Below are positions 1-8,005 of a stretch of 64,000 nt of DNA, in pieces. Position numbers and translations under genes: made by a program. The stretch is taken from contig NZ_JACJTV010000001.1 of assembly GCF_014698845.1 (NCBI RefSeq), positions 372,001-436,000 of the forward strand. The letters run 5' to 3'. Below the pieces are notes generated by a model, which saw only the letters and a program-made list of their open reading frames with translations, made no database searches and was not told the origin of the DNA. Each line of letters starts with the position of its first letter. Position 1 is the stretch's first letter. Origin of the DNA: Coleofasciculus sp. FACHB-1120. Lineage in GTDB: Bacteria; Cyanobacteriota; Cyanobacteriia; Cyanobacteriales; FACHB-T130.

Positions 1-580
1 GATTTGGCTCTGTCAACTCCGCGCGAGCCAGGAGTTGGTTCTGCTGGTCGTAGGCAGATAAAATTGTTCGCTGAGAACTGGTGACAAAGCCACTGACATA
101 GCGAACCGGAGATTGAAAGGAAATTTCTATTAAGCCATTCTTAGGGGCACCCATGAGGACGGTGGTGCCAGATCGGGGGGGGAAAGCGGGGTTAGACGGA
201 TGCAGGGCGATCGCATTTCTAAACGTGAGACCCCATTGCTGAAACTGGCGCTCCACCACGTCAAAGCATTTCAAGTCTTCCATGTTGAGGCGAACGCAGG
301 TCGGCTTATTTACGGGGAAGCCGGAGTCAGCGCTAGGTGGCTCCACGCTAGGAGAAGCGACAACGGTAGACCCATCGACGAACTCCATTGTTGGCGCGGA
401 TGCGTTCAAGTCGCTGATTTCATCCCACGGAAGACTGCATTGCTTTGCCATAACATTCTGTGAATGTACTTTTTCCCGAACTGGATCGCCCTTAATTGCT
501 CCGACGCAGATATCTCCAGACTTGACGGAACTATCACTTGGGAGTGACGACCTGAAGCTACTAACCCCCCCTCTGTTCAT
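1..580 (-). CDS. Hypothetical protein, C-terminus cut off by window edge
   Basis: An open frame of 193 codons begins at ATG 580 and runs off the left edge without a stop. The start is chosen because a perfect AAGGAGG Shine-Dalgarno (bases 585-591 on the plus strand) lies four bases upstream; an in-frame stop follows just beyond it. The first 90 residues are polar and low in hydrophobics. The later part (about residues 120-193) has alternating beta-like segments, including a GTTVLMGAPKNG stretch followed by hydrophobic strands, which suggests a jelly-roll or lectin-like fold. No signal peptide or membrane segment is visible. I do not recognise the family and assign no function. Confidence 0.6.
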   Translation of the reverse strand, partial: MNRGGVSSFRSSLPSDSSVKSGDICVGAIKGDPVREKVHSQNVMAKQCSLPWDEISDLNASAPTMEFVDGSTVVASPSVEPPSADSGFPVNKPTCVRLNMEDLKCFDVVERQFQQWGLTFRNAIALHPSNPAFPPRSGTTVLMGAPKNGLIEISFQSPVRYVSGFVTSSQRTILSAYDQQNQLLARAELTEPN

Positions 581-1260
581 TCAGCCTCCTTGACTTATGG
601 GGCATCTTTTACGATCTGATTCCGAGTAATGCTTCTTCCCTCAGGCAAAAAATTCCGCATTTTTATTTTCTTTTGAGAGAAGTTTTAGAAGAAATGTTCC
701 AGCCATCCACTTTGGCTGATAATCGATTGCCATCGCGATCGCACACCCTGTTATTTAAATACGCAGAAAGCCGGTGAGGGGTTTCACCCCCTACCGTTTG
801 GATTATCCCTGATTTTTTCTAATTTTGCGGAAAAAACCAGCGGATAGATTGGCATAGCGGGAATCCTATCAACCTAACGATATATTTTTACCTTAATTCA
901 CATCTGTCTTTAGGAATAACTATCTATCAAAATCTTTAATTTTAAGACGGTTGTTTTATCGTTCCTTTAAATTGCAAATAAATTCCAAAATTGTTGCTCC
1001 AGCGAGGCTGGGCGCATTTGGTGCCATTAGTTGTTTTGATGTTGACCCGGTAAGAATTCCTGAAAAAACCTGAAACTACTTATATGTAAGCGTTTCATCA
1101 TTCAAAATCTAAAGCAAAAACCTAAAATAGTATCAGTCACCAGCTCAACTCAGCATCGGCAATTGAAACTGGGTGCTAGGAATCAACCACTAGCCAGACG
1201 TTCTCACACTTAACAATTCGCGACAATGAGCGCTTGTGGCGATAACAATGAGGTTTATTC
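581..1260. other. Divergent intergenic region, no gene seen
   Basis: About 680 bases separate the leftward partial gene from the rightward hydrolase. The stretch is AT-rich, has stops in all frames and must hold two divergent promoters, but I cannot pick a convincing promoter for either gene. There is one HIP1-like site near 738. No RNA gene or repeat was recognised. Confidence 0.6.
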
Positions 1261-2160
1261 ATGATTCAGCCACCCGGCTTTGAAATGCAATCGATTGTCA
1301 CTTCCTTGGGAAGAATGGTGTACTACACCCCCAAAGGGGCACCTTGGCGCTCGACAGATGCAGCCATGTCAGAGGATCTGCCCACGTTAGTTTTCCTGCA
1401 TGGCTTTGGTGGTGGGTCATCCGCCTACGAATGGTCGAAAGTCTATCCAGCTTTTGCAACCGATTATCGAGTGATTGCACCCGACCTAATTGGTTGGGGT
1501 CGGTCTGACCATCCCGCACGCAATTACCAGATAGATGACTACATCAACACAATTATTGAGTTCATCGAGCAGACCTGTAACGAGCCGGTACCCGTTGTGG
1601 CATCTTCTCTCACAGCTGCTTTTACAATTAGAGCTGCGATCACTCGCCCCGATCTTTTTAAGTCCCTGATTCTCACCACACCAGCGGGGTTGTCTGACTT
1701 TGGGGAAAATTACAGCCGGAGCTTCTTTGCCCAAATCGTTGCCACGCCTATTCTGGATCGCTTGCTCTATAGCACTGGCGTTGCGACGGAGGGTGGCATC
1801 CGTAGTTTCTTAGAACAGCGGCAATTTGCTCGTAGCCGTCGCGTATATCAGGAAATCGTAGATGCTTATCTGCAATCTGCCCAGCAACCCAATGGGGAAT
1901 ATGCAGCGCTCTCTTTTGTTCGGGGAGACTTATGCTTCGATCTATCCCTGTACATGACTCAGCTAAACGTGCCTACTGCCATTATGTGGGGAGAAAAGTC
2001 CGAGTTTACTGGCCCGGAGATTGGCAGGCGGCTGGCAGCTTTAAATCCGCAAGCTGTCCGAGTTTTTCAGGCGCTCGATGATGTAGGATTGACGCCCCAA
2101 CTGGAACTACCTGCGGTGACAATCGGCTTGATCCGACGATTTTTAGACTTACTGAAGTAG
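1261..2160 (+). CDS. Alpha/beta-hydrolase-fold protein with non-canonical active site
   Basis: A 299-residue single-domain alpha/beta-hydrolase-fold protein. The oxyanion-type HGFGG loop is at residues 47-51 and the family GWGRSDHP stretch follows at about 78-85. The nucleophile elbow reads A-S-S-L-T (114-118) instead of G-x-S-x-G, keeping the serine (116) but losing both glycines. Where the C-terminal catalytic histidine is expected (usually G-H-x-P-x-L-E), the sequence reads G-L-T-P-Q-L-E, so Leu277 replaces it. A usable acid lies in the WGEKSEF stretch. No signal peptide is seen. Either the histidine is supplied from elsewhere or this is a non-hydrolytic member. The substrate is unknown. 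Its 3' end faces the DUF4330 gene across a hairpin. Confidence 0.8.
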   Translation: MIQPPGFEMQSIVTSLGRMVYYTPKGAPWRSTDAAMSEDLPTLVFLHGFGGGSSAYEWSKVYPAFATDYRVIAPDLIGWGRSDHPARNYQIDDYINTIIEFIEQTCNEPVPVVASSLTAAFTIRAAITRPDLFKSLILTTPAGLSDFGENYSRSFFAQIVATPILDRLLYSTGVATEGGIRSFLEQRQFARSRRVYQEIVDAYLQSAQQPNGEYAALSFVRGDLCFDLSLYMTQLNVPTAIMWGEKSEFTGPEIGRRLAALNPQAVRVFQALDDVGLTPQLELPAVTIGLIRRFLDLLK

Positions 2161-2175
2161 AACTGAAGTAGAAAT

Positions 2176-2217
2176 GTCAGAGAAACCCATTATTTTAAAA
2201 GATAGTGGGTTTCTCTA
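2176..2217. terminator. Hairpin between convergent genes, likely bidirectional terminator
   Basis: A perfect 11-bp inverted repeat, AGAGAAACCCA (2179-2189) and TGGGTTTCTCT (2206-2216), sits between two convergent stop codons (2160 and 2226). The loop is AT-rich. There is no long T-tract, so termination strength is uncertain; position and symmetry suggest a shared terminator. Confidence 0.55.
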
Positions 2218-2225
2218 CCGCAAGA

Positions 2226-2753
2226 TTAGTCTGGGAACCTGATATCAATGACTGTGGAATTGAAGTTATAACCTGAGCCGTCTAGTTCTACTGGGATGCC
2301 AATTTTGAGTTTGGTACTGCCCACAACTGGGCCATCCTTGGTGATTTGGGCTTTAGTACCGAAAGTCATCAGCATATCGGTGCTAAAAGAATCGGGTCTA
2401 GGATCGGGGAGTGCTTTGACAGAACCATCCGGTTGCGGGACAGTCACGCTGCGCGGCAGGATTTTTATGGATTTAATCTCCATTTGTCCAGCGGGTTGAT
2501 TGCGGATGATAATATTCGTTTTTTTGTCCTTTTGGAACTGGTCGATTAAAGCCTGGGGATCTCGCACATTTAGACCCCGGACAATCAAATCCATTTCTAC
2601 GGGTTTTGTGGTAACACCGACTTGGGCAACCGAACCGGAGGTGCCGGGAAAAAAGAAGATTCCCACAATAACGGAGAGAATCACTAAGGCAGCACCCACA
2701 TCTAAGATGCTCACCTTGCCGAATAAGCGACCTTGAGAATCCAAAATCTTCAT
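2226..2753 (-). CDS. DUF4330 domain-containing membrane-anchored protein
   Basis: A 175-residue protein opening with an MKILDSQGRLFGKVSILDVGAA-type start (residues 1-22), characteristic of the DUF4330 family found across cyanobacteria. One hydrophobic segment (about residues 18-37) should anchor it in a membrane. The remainder is a soluble beta-rich domain with an NxRDPQALIDQF stretch and a C-terminal IDIRF end. The function of the family is unknown. It is a single gene, with its stop facing the hydrolase across a hairpin; the ATG is the first in frame. Confidence 0.85.
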   Translation of the reverse strand: MKILDSQGRLFGKVSILDVGAALVILSVIVGIFFFPGTSGSVAQVGVTTKPVEMDLIVRGLNVRDPQALIDQFQKDKKTNIIIRNQPAGQMEIKSIKILPRSVTVPQPDGSVKALPDPRPDSFSTDMLMTFGTKAQITKDGPVVGSTKLKIGIPVELDGSGYNFNSTVIDIRFPD

Positions 2754-2928
2754 GCAGAATTGTCCTGGCTCTAGCTAAAAACTGGGGAGATTCAGTAACC
2801 TCTAACTCTACAAATCACAAGGTAGATGATACTTAATCCGGCAGTCTTTTGTCAGAGTACCATGAGTGTCGCCTAGAGAGTGCTGGCAGAGGCTGGTTGT
2901 AAAGCCTTCCTGAAAAGACTGCCTAATC

Positions 2929-3126
2929 TTAGTCTACGACACGGATATAGCCTTGTTTCAGGCTGTCAAATACTCGGTTGACTTGGATCTGCTCTTCGGA
3001 GCTGAGAGCTGTCTTCGATAACAGCGCCGCCATCAGCCGTTGTTGGTCATGGCGAGTAATTCTGCGAGTGGTTAATAATTGCTCGACTAATTGAGCGATC
3101 GTTAGGGAGAGGCTTTGAGCTTGCAT
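2929..3126 (-). CDS. Small conserved hypothetical protein, 65 residues
   Basis: A 65-residue, glutamine- and leucine-rich, probably all-helical protein. It has an ATG start and no signal or membrane segment. Its composition (regularly spaced hydrophobics, charged turns, ending in GYIRVVD) looks like real coding sequence, and short proteins of this type occur in cyanobacterial genomes. No function can be given. It lies alone between the DUF4330 gene and the M48 protease, transcribed leftwards. Confidence 0.6.
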   Translation of the reverse strand: MQAQSLSLTIAQLVEQLLTTRRITRHDQQRLMAALLSKTALSSEEQIQVNRVFDSLKQGYIRVVD

Positions 3127-3581
3127 CTGGTTATCGGGGCACAGGATTCTATTTAAATTTTCTGTAAACTTGCCCTCCAGTTCATCAGGACATTCACCGA
3201 ATCTGGTGATGAAAAATGGCTAAATTTTCAGGAGTACCGAATCAGTATTGTACGGGGAATCAATTTCGGTTTGATGCTCTGCCCAGGCTTGGGCGATCGC
3301 TAAATATCTTAATTGCGGTTGAAGCTGCAACTTAGAATTCTCAAATAACGTCTGCTAATGCAGGCTGATGAAAGTTGTTGTCACATTTTAGGTGGAGATG
3401 CGATCGCATTCTAGTAAGATTCTCTTTCTCTGGGCTGATGCCTGGGAAGAAGAACAAGAACCCGAAATTGTGACTTTAAAAATGTGGTGTTGCCTCGCCC
3501 GCTTTCAGGGTAGGGAGTGTTGAAATTGTTAAGACTGGTCGCCGATCGCAACTATCGATTTGATTATCACTCGTATTCGCT
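3127..3581. other. Intergenic region before the M48 protease gene
   Basis: About 455 bases with no convincing gene. A 39-codon frame starting at ATG 3398 (MRSHSSKILF onward, rich in Trp, Glu and Cys) is open but has no clear ribosome site, so I do not call it. The region should hold the promoters of the flanking divergent genes. Confidence 0.5.
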
Positions 3582-4433
3582 ATGAAGTTGAACCCCTTGT
3601 CATTTTTTTCTCGTCGTTCCTCTCGCCGCTGGTTCTATCCGTTCCTGTCATCTGTAGTGGCGCTATTTATTTGTGTCGGTTTGCCTCAGTCTGGGCAAGC
3701 GATCTCGTTGTTTGACTTGATTTTGCGCGGCGTTCAGGTGATTCAGCTATCTACTATTTCTGATAAACAGGAAGTCCAAATTGGTCGGGCAATTAATAAC
3801 CAGCTAGTCAGTCGGGAGATTCGGCTGTATCGCAATCCGCAAATCGTTCGCTATGTTGAAGAGATTGGTCAGCGGTTGGTGGCGAAGAGCGATCGCCCTG
3901 ATATTCCTTATACGTTTCAAGTCGTTAACGATAAGGGTCTCAATGCCTTTGCAACAATGGGAGGCTTTGTCTATGTCAACACTGGCTTGCTCACAGCAGC
4001 AGAGAATGAAGCTCAGCTAGCGAGTGTCATAAGTCACGAAATCGGTCATATTGCCGGTCGTCATGCAATTGAGCAGATGCGAAAAAGTGCGCTAGCTCGC
4101 GGCGTAGCGGCAGCTGCGGGGTTGGATCGCAACCTAGCCGTTCAAATTGGCGTAGATTTGGCTCTACGGCGTCCGAACAGTCGGCAAGATGAATTCGAGG
4201 CAGATCAAAAGGGACTGCAAACCATGATTAGGGCGGGCTATGCTCCCTCTGGAATGGTGGCTTTCATGGAAAAGCTGCTCAGGGCAAATTCGGTGCCTAC
4301 TTTCTTAAGTACCCATCCGGCAACCTCGGATAGAATTAAGGCTTTGGAACGTGCCATTGACCCGGAAGATGCCAATGTCGGCGATGGGTTGGATGAGCAA
4401 GCTTATAAAGCGAAAATTCGCCCCCTGATTTAA
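3582..4433 (+). CDS. M48-family zinc metalloprotease, exported
   Basis: A 283-residue M48 peptidase of the BepA/Oma1-like, membrane-quality-control type. An Arg-rich N-terminus followed by a hydrophobic stretch (about 18-40, ending SGQA) is a signal peptide or anchor, so the catalytic domain is extracytoplasmic. The zinc site is HEIGH (152-156) with the third ligand in the downstream E-x-x-A-D motif (Glu204). Family members degrade misfolded envelope proteins, and that role is inferred here. No TPR tail is present, unlike BepA. It ends convergently with the phosphatase gene, the two stop codons sharing the palindrome TTAA. Confidence 0.88.
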   Translation: MKLNPLSFFSRRSSRRWFYPFLSSVVALFICVGLPQSGQAISLFDLILRGVQVIQLSTISDKQEVQIGRAINNQLVSREIRLYRNPQIVRYVEEIGQRLVAKSDRPDIPYTFQVVNDKGLNAFATMGGFVYVNTGLLTAAENEAQLASVISHEIGHIAGRHAIEQMRKSALARGVAAAAGLDRNLAVQIGVDLALRRPNSRQDEFEADQKGLQTMIRAGYAPSGMVAFMEKLLRANSVPTFLSTHPATSDRIKALERAIDPEDANVGDGLDEQAYKAKIRPLI

Positions 4434-5191
4434 GGTCTGAGCATCTGGCGGCGCATCCGACTCACCTGAGATGGATCGATTTGCGTCACTGCTTCTTTCA
4501 GGGGTAGTTTGCGAACGCGACGCCGCGCCACATTGACTTGATAAACCAAACTGTTGGTGATGTCTAAGCCAGTCAACCAGCCACTTTTTTGGTGATAGGC
4601 ACCCGTATCGATGTCAAGCCAGCCGTTCCCTTGGGCAAGTTTTCCTGGTGCGACTCCAGGCAGGGTAAAGGTGATGGTGTGACCCGTAATGATCAGTTTA
4701 TCGAGGAAGTACGGCTGGGGAATGCTGTGAAATTCTTCGCGAATCCAGCAAAATTCCTCAGCGGTTTGCTTCTCCAAGGGAATTTGCGGATGGACGCCTG
4801 CATGAACTAACCAGAGATCCCCTAAGTCTAAATAAGTGGGTAGCGATCGCATCCATTCTATATCCTCTGTCGGAATGCCCGCTTCCCCATAACTGTTCAC
4901 GGTCGCATGACCGCCACTGTAGAGCCATCCTTGCAGCGCTGGGCCGTAAATTTGTCCATCGCCCAACACGTCTAATAACATTTGCTCGTGGTTGCCCAAC
5001 AAGCAATGATAGGAATTCTCCTTGACAAATTTAACAACCTGAGAGCTGTGAGGCCCTCGATCGATTAAATCCCCCAAAAAATAAACTGAGTCGCTTGAGG
5101 AAGGAGCGATCGCTTCCATTAAGGTCATCAGACCTTCGTAGTGGCCATGTACATCACCAATCACAATGCGACGGGGGGTCATTTTGCTCAT
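4430..5191 (-). CDS. Metallophosphoesterase, PrpA/ApaH-type serine/threonine phosphatase-like
   Basis: A calcineurin-like phosphoesterase of about 253 residues with the three metal-binding blocks in order: GDVHG (12-16), GDLIDRG (40-46) and GNHE (66-69). Later histidines occur in HAGVHP and ITGHT. Blocks and size match PrpA/PrpB protein phosphatases and ApaH diadenosine-tetraphosphate hydrolases, which I cannot separate by eye. The enzyme should use two Mn or Fe ions in the cytoplasm. I use ATG 5191 rather than a TTG two codons earlier. Its stop overlaps that of the convergent M48 gene by four bases. Confidence 0.85.
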   Translation of the reverse strand: MSKMTPRRIVIGDVHGHYEGLMTLMEAIAPSSSDSVYFLGDLIDRGPHSSQVVKFVKENSYHCLLGNHEQMLLDVLGDGQIYGPALQGWLYSGGHATVNSYGEAGIPTEDIEWMRSLPTYLDLGDLWLVHAGVHPQIPLEKQTAEEFCWIREEFHSIPQPYFLDKLIITGHTITFTLPGVAPGKLAQGNGWLDIDTGAYHQKSGWLTGLDITNSLVYQVNVARRRVRKLPLKEAVTQIDPSQVSRMRRQMLRP

Positions 5192-5851
5192 CCTCAATCC
5201 GATTACTCACAACCTTTGATAGCGCCTCAGAGTGAAGCACCGAATAACTGTCGATCAAAACTTATACACTCATGGACATCCCTAGTCATGTTGCCCAGGT
5301 TATAGCGCTGGCGGGGGAGTAGCTTTCAAGCGCACCATCAAGATGGTAAATTTCCCATGTCTCGTGGATAAACCATCAGTGCGATGTTTGTCGCGTCTGC
5401 TCCGTTACAGCCAGATGAAACTCACAGCTCGTTAAATCTGATAACTCCGCTAAAACTGGGTTAATTAGTGAGTCAATTAAATAGGAAATGAATGTCAAAA
5501 AAGGTAATGTCCTTTCTGTGTATTAAGAGTTTCACGGAGCGGATGCACAGCCTGAATAGGAAACACCAAAAAAGCACTGGGAAAATTAGCTAGAAATTGA
5601 AAGTCAAGCGTCAAGGGTGTATTTTTAAAGCTGACTTTTTCGTTCTAAATTCTCTTCTAAGTGGCGGGACGTGCCAAATTGTAAGTATGGTAGACTACAT
5701 TATTAATCATATCTCGCCTAGCCTGAGTCGAACCTTCTGGGATCGGGAATCTCTCTGAAGGCGGTCGAGTGTTGGGTGAAATAGAGCGAGACAATCAACA
5801 GAAAAATTCTCTCGCTATCGTTAAATGTCAGGATTTTTTCCTTAAAGTTCC
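5192..5851. other. Long intergenic region upstream of miaE-like gene
   Basis: About 660 bases without a gene. It holds a perfect GTA-N8-TAC sequence at 5685-5698, matching the NtcA consensus, with a TAN3T box (TAGCCT) starting 20 bases after it; such six-base matches are expected by chance in a window this size. A segment at 5668-5684 resembles one upstream of infB (56855-56873). No RNA gene was recognised. Confidence 0.45.
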
Positions 5852-6472
5852 TTGCCTCCTGTGTCTTCCACTGTGTCTTCTACTACGCTGCCGGTTATTA
5901 TTGCCCTAAAACAAGCTAGTAGTATCGCTTGGGTAAATCAGGCGATCGCTAACACGGATACCCTGCTGCTCGATCATTCCCACTGCGAACGGAAAGCAGC
6001 AGGGGTTGCTTTGAATTTGATGTTTCGCTACCCTTCTTATACTCAGTTGGTGCGGCAGCTCACCAAGATCGCCCGCGAAGAACTGGAACACTTTGAGCTG
6101 GTTAACCAGTGGCTGGAACGTCGTGACATCCCCCTCGCAGCCCTCTCTGCGCCTCCCTACGGTGCCGGGATGAAGGCACAAATCCGCGCCAAGGAGCCGG
6201 ATCGGTTATTGGATTCTTTGCTAGTTTCTGGGTTGATTGAGGCTCGAAGTCACGAACGGCTAGGATTACTCGCCACCCACTTACCCGATCCAGAGTTAGC
6301 CCAATTTTATGGCAGCTTGATGGCATCCGAGGCACGTCACTACGGCGTTTATTGGCTGCTTGCCGATACTTACTTTGAGCGTGGTGTTGTCAACCAACGG
6401 CTGGAGGAATTAGCTGTCGTTGAGAGTCAGTTGCTGGAAATGCTGCACCCAGAACCGAGAATTCACAGCTAA
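5852..6472 (+). CDS. miaE: tRNA-(ms2io6A) hydroxylase-like diiron protein
   Basis: A protein of about 206 residues matching MiaE, the diiron monooxygenase that hydroxylates the isopentenyl side chain of ms2i6A37 in tRNA. Visible features are a helix with D-HCERKAAG, the REELEHFE block (ExxH), GLIEARSHERLGLL, and a final ASEARHYGVY block (ExxH), which together make a four-helix ferritin-like diiron site. The start is uncertain: TTG 5852 is in frame, and GTGs shortly after would also serve. The GNAT gene begins 13 bases after its stop, so the two are probably co-transcribed. Confidence 0.82.
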   Translation: MPPVSSTVSSTTLPVIIALKQASSIAWVNQAIANTDTLLLDHSHCERKAAGVALNLMFRYPSYTQLVRQLTKIAREELEHFELVNQWLERRDIPLAALSAPPYGAGMKAQIRAKEPDRLLDSLLVSGLIEARSHERLGLLATHLPDPELAQFYGSLMASEARHYGVYWLLADTYFERGVVNQRLEELAVVESQLLEMLHPEPRIHS

Positions 6473-6485
6473 AGGCAAGAAGCGG

Positions 6486-6965
6486 ATGGAAGCTCAATAT
6501 CGGGATTTTGTGATTCGTGACTGGGAAAAGCGCGATCGCACTTTTGCGGCTGATGTCATCCATTCGGTGTTAACCGAGTATGGCTTGCCTTGGCAACCAA
6601 AGGAGGCAGACAGGGATGTTCTAGAGGTAGAAAAATTTTATCAAGATGCTGGGGGTGAGTTTTGGGTAATTGAAAGACAAGGGCAACTGGTGGGGACTGG
6701 TGCATATTATCCGGTGAAACGTGGGGACAGAGCGGTAGAAGTACGCAAAATGTATCTGTTGCCATCTGTGAGAGGGCAAGGACTGGGTAAGTATTTGTTA
6801 CAACAACTCGAAAACGCGATCGCTTCTCGTGGTTTTCAGGAAATTTGGATTGAAACCGCCAGCGTTCTCAAAGAAGCGGTCAAATTGTATGAAAGCAGTG
6901 GGTATGAACCAGCAACAGGTGTAGAGACAGCAAGATGCGATCGCGTCTACGTTAAATTTCTGTAA
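6486..6965 (+). CDS. GNAT-family N-acetyltransferase
   Basis: A GNAT acetyltransferase of about 160 residues. Motif A, the acetyl-CoA pyrophosphate loop, is visible as VRGQGLGKYLL, preceded by the strand VRKMYLLPS; motif B follows with KLYESSGYEPA. The frame is open further upstream, but the first good ATG is 6486, after the miaE stop at 6472, and the protein then begins MEAQYRDFVIRDW, as GNAT proteins do. The substrate is unknown. It lies just downstream of miaE and probably shares its transcript. Confidence 0.85.
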   Translation: MEAQYRDFVIRDWEKRDRTFAADVIHSVLTEYGLPWQPKEADRDVLEVEKFYQDAGGEFWVIERQGQLVGTGAYYPVKRGDRAVEVRKMYLLPSVRGQGLGKYLLQQLENAIASRGFQEIWIETASVLKEAVKLYESSGYEPATGVETARCDRVYVKFL

Positions 6966-6968
6966 GCC

Positions 6969-7560
6969 TCACGACTGATTTAGAGCATTTACATTTGGGT
7001 TTGCTACTAAGAAAAACAACACATTCTCCAGACCCTTCTGAAATCGCAATGTCTTGGCAAAATCGTGTTGCTTTGAGATACATCTTCATCTACTACCAAA
7101 ACTTTTTTTGAGGTTCCTTTACCCAGAAGCAATTCGATAGTGTTTATAAGTTCTTCCTGGTTAATCAGCTTTGCTAATACCTGCCCCAAACAATAACCTG
7201 TATCTTTGTCTCCTATAATGGATAGCCATGATAATCTGTATAGTTGTGGGTTTAGAGCCATTTTTCAGCACTTCTCCCACATCAAATTTATTCAGAACGG
7301 GCAGAATTACATCCAAAATAATCAAATCACAACGTTCTTTTTTAAGAAGTAAAAATACTATTGATTGAGTTTGTTAACTTTTCCTTTAGGCACAATAATG
7401 CTCAGTTTTTCTCTAACTCGCTTGATGGATTTCTAACCTTTCTCCTTTAGGTTGAAAACCCTAAAGGAGATGACCTTATCTGTTTAGCATTTTCTTTCTA
7501 TCGATACATTTTCATCTACTCCTAAATTTTTTTAAGCCACCTTGGGATATAAAAAATCGG
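6969..7560 (-). pseudogene. Decayed C-terminal receiver domains of a hybrid sensor kinase
   Basis: Read on the minus strand, broken frames give receiver-domain pieces in the right order. Around 7265-7350 is KERCDLIILDVILPV (the phospho-Asp strand). After a frame change near 7230 comes LSIIGDKDTGYCLG, then KLINQEELINTIELLLGKG (a decayed KPIN helix), then KKVLVVDEDVS (the start of a second receiver). A further frame change leads to AKTLRFQKGLENVLFFL before a TGA at 6969-6971. A second, more degraded VDENVS copy lies near 7510-7545. These elements resemble the tandem REC tail of large cyanobacterial hybrid kinases. Several frameshifts and in-frame stops show it is dead. Confidence 0.65.
7441..7470. 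repeat. Perfect 11-bp inverted repeat (hairpin)
   Basis: TCTCCTTTAGG (7441-7451) is followed after an 8-base loop by its exact complement CCTAAAGGAGA (7460-7470). It lies inside the decayed kinase remnant. There is no T-tract after it on either strand, so it is not a clear terminator. Confidence 0.6.
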
Positions 7561-8005
7561 AGAGTGTTTCTAATCCTGATTTGTCATCCTAAGCTTAGGA
7601 TACCTATCAAGCTTTTGAAAATTAAAAAGGGCATTTTTTTACATTCGTGTTAAGAAAAGTGCCACCCTTGACGCATCCGCCATTTGCGCGAACAGTGGAA
7701 TCACGATCCCATAGGCGATCGCGCTAAAAGAACGCCACGATAAAGGAAGCCAGCAGCACCAAGACAAAAATCTGCATCTAGTGGCTAACCCAAGCGATCG
7801 CACCTATCGAATCAGTTTAACTTCAAATTTATGAAGCTGCTGCTCAGCGGAAGATTAATGATTAATAACATTTTATGTTTTCTTTCACGATCCTTGGGAC
7901 GGATGTGTAAACCTATGGTATGACATCATTCGCTTTGGGGATTGCTTAGCTACTGTTCTTGTGGAAAGGGGGATTTTTGCGCTAATGATAGTAGGAGTGT
8001 AGGAA
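7561..8005. other. Intergenic region with possible gene debris
   Basis: No intact gene. On the minus strand around 7665-7780 a hydrophobic stretch (MQIFVLVLLASFIVAFF, a stop, then after a frame change AIAYGIVIPLFAQMADASRV) looks like the remains of a small membrane protein. The promoter of the downstream diguanylate cyclase must be in the last 200 bases, but no clear boxes were identified. Confidence 0.35.

Noticed and set aside
200-593. Plus-strand frames at the left edge
   Set aside because: They are shadows of the minus-strand gene that has a perfect Shine-Dalgarno.
5685-5698. GTA-N8-TAC sequence as an NtcA binding site for the miaE-like gene
   Set aside because: It matches the consensus, with a TAN3T box 20 bases on, but a six-base pattern is expected many times by chance in 64 kb, and the gene has no clear nitrogen role.
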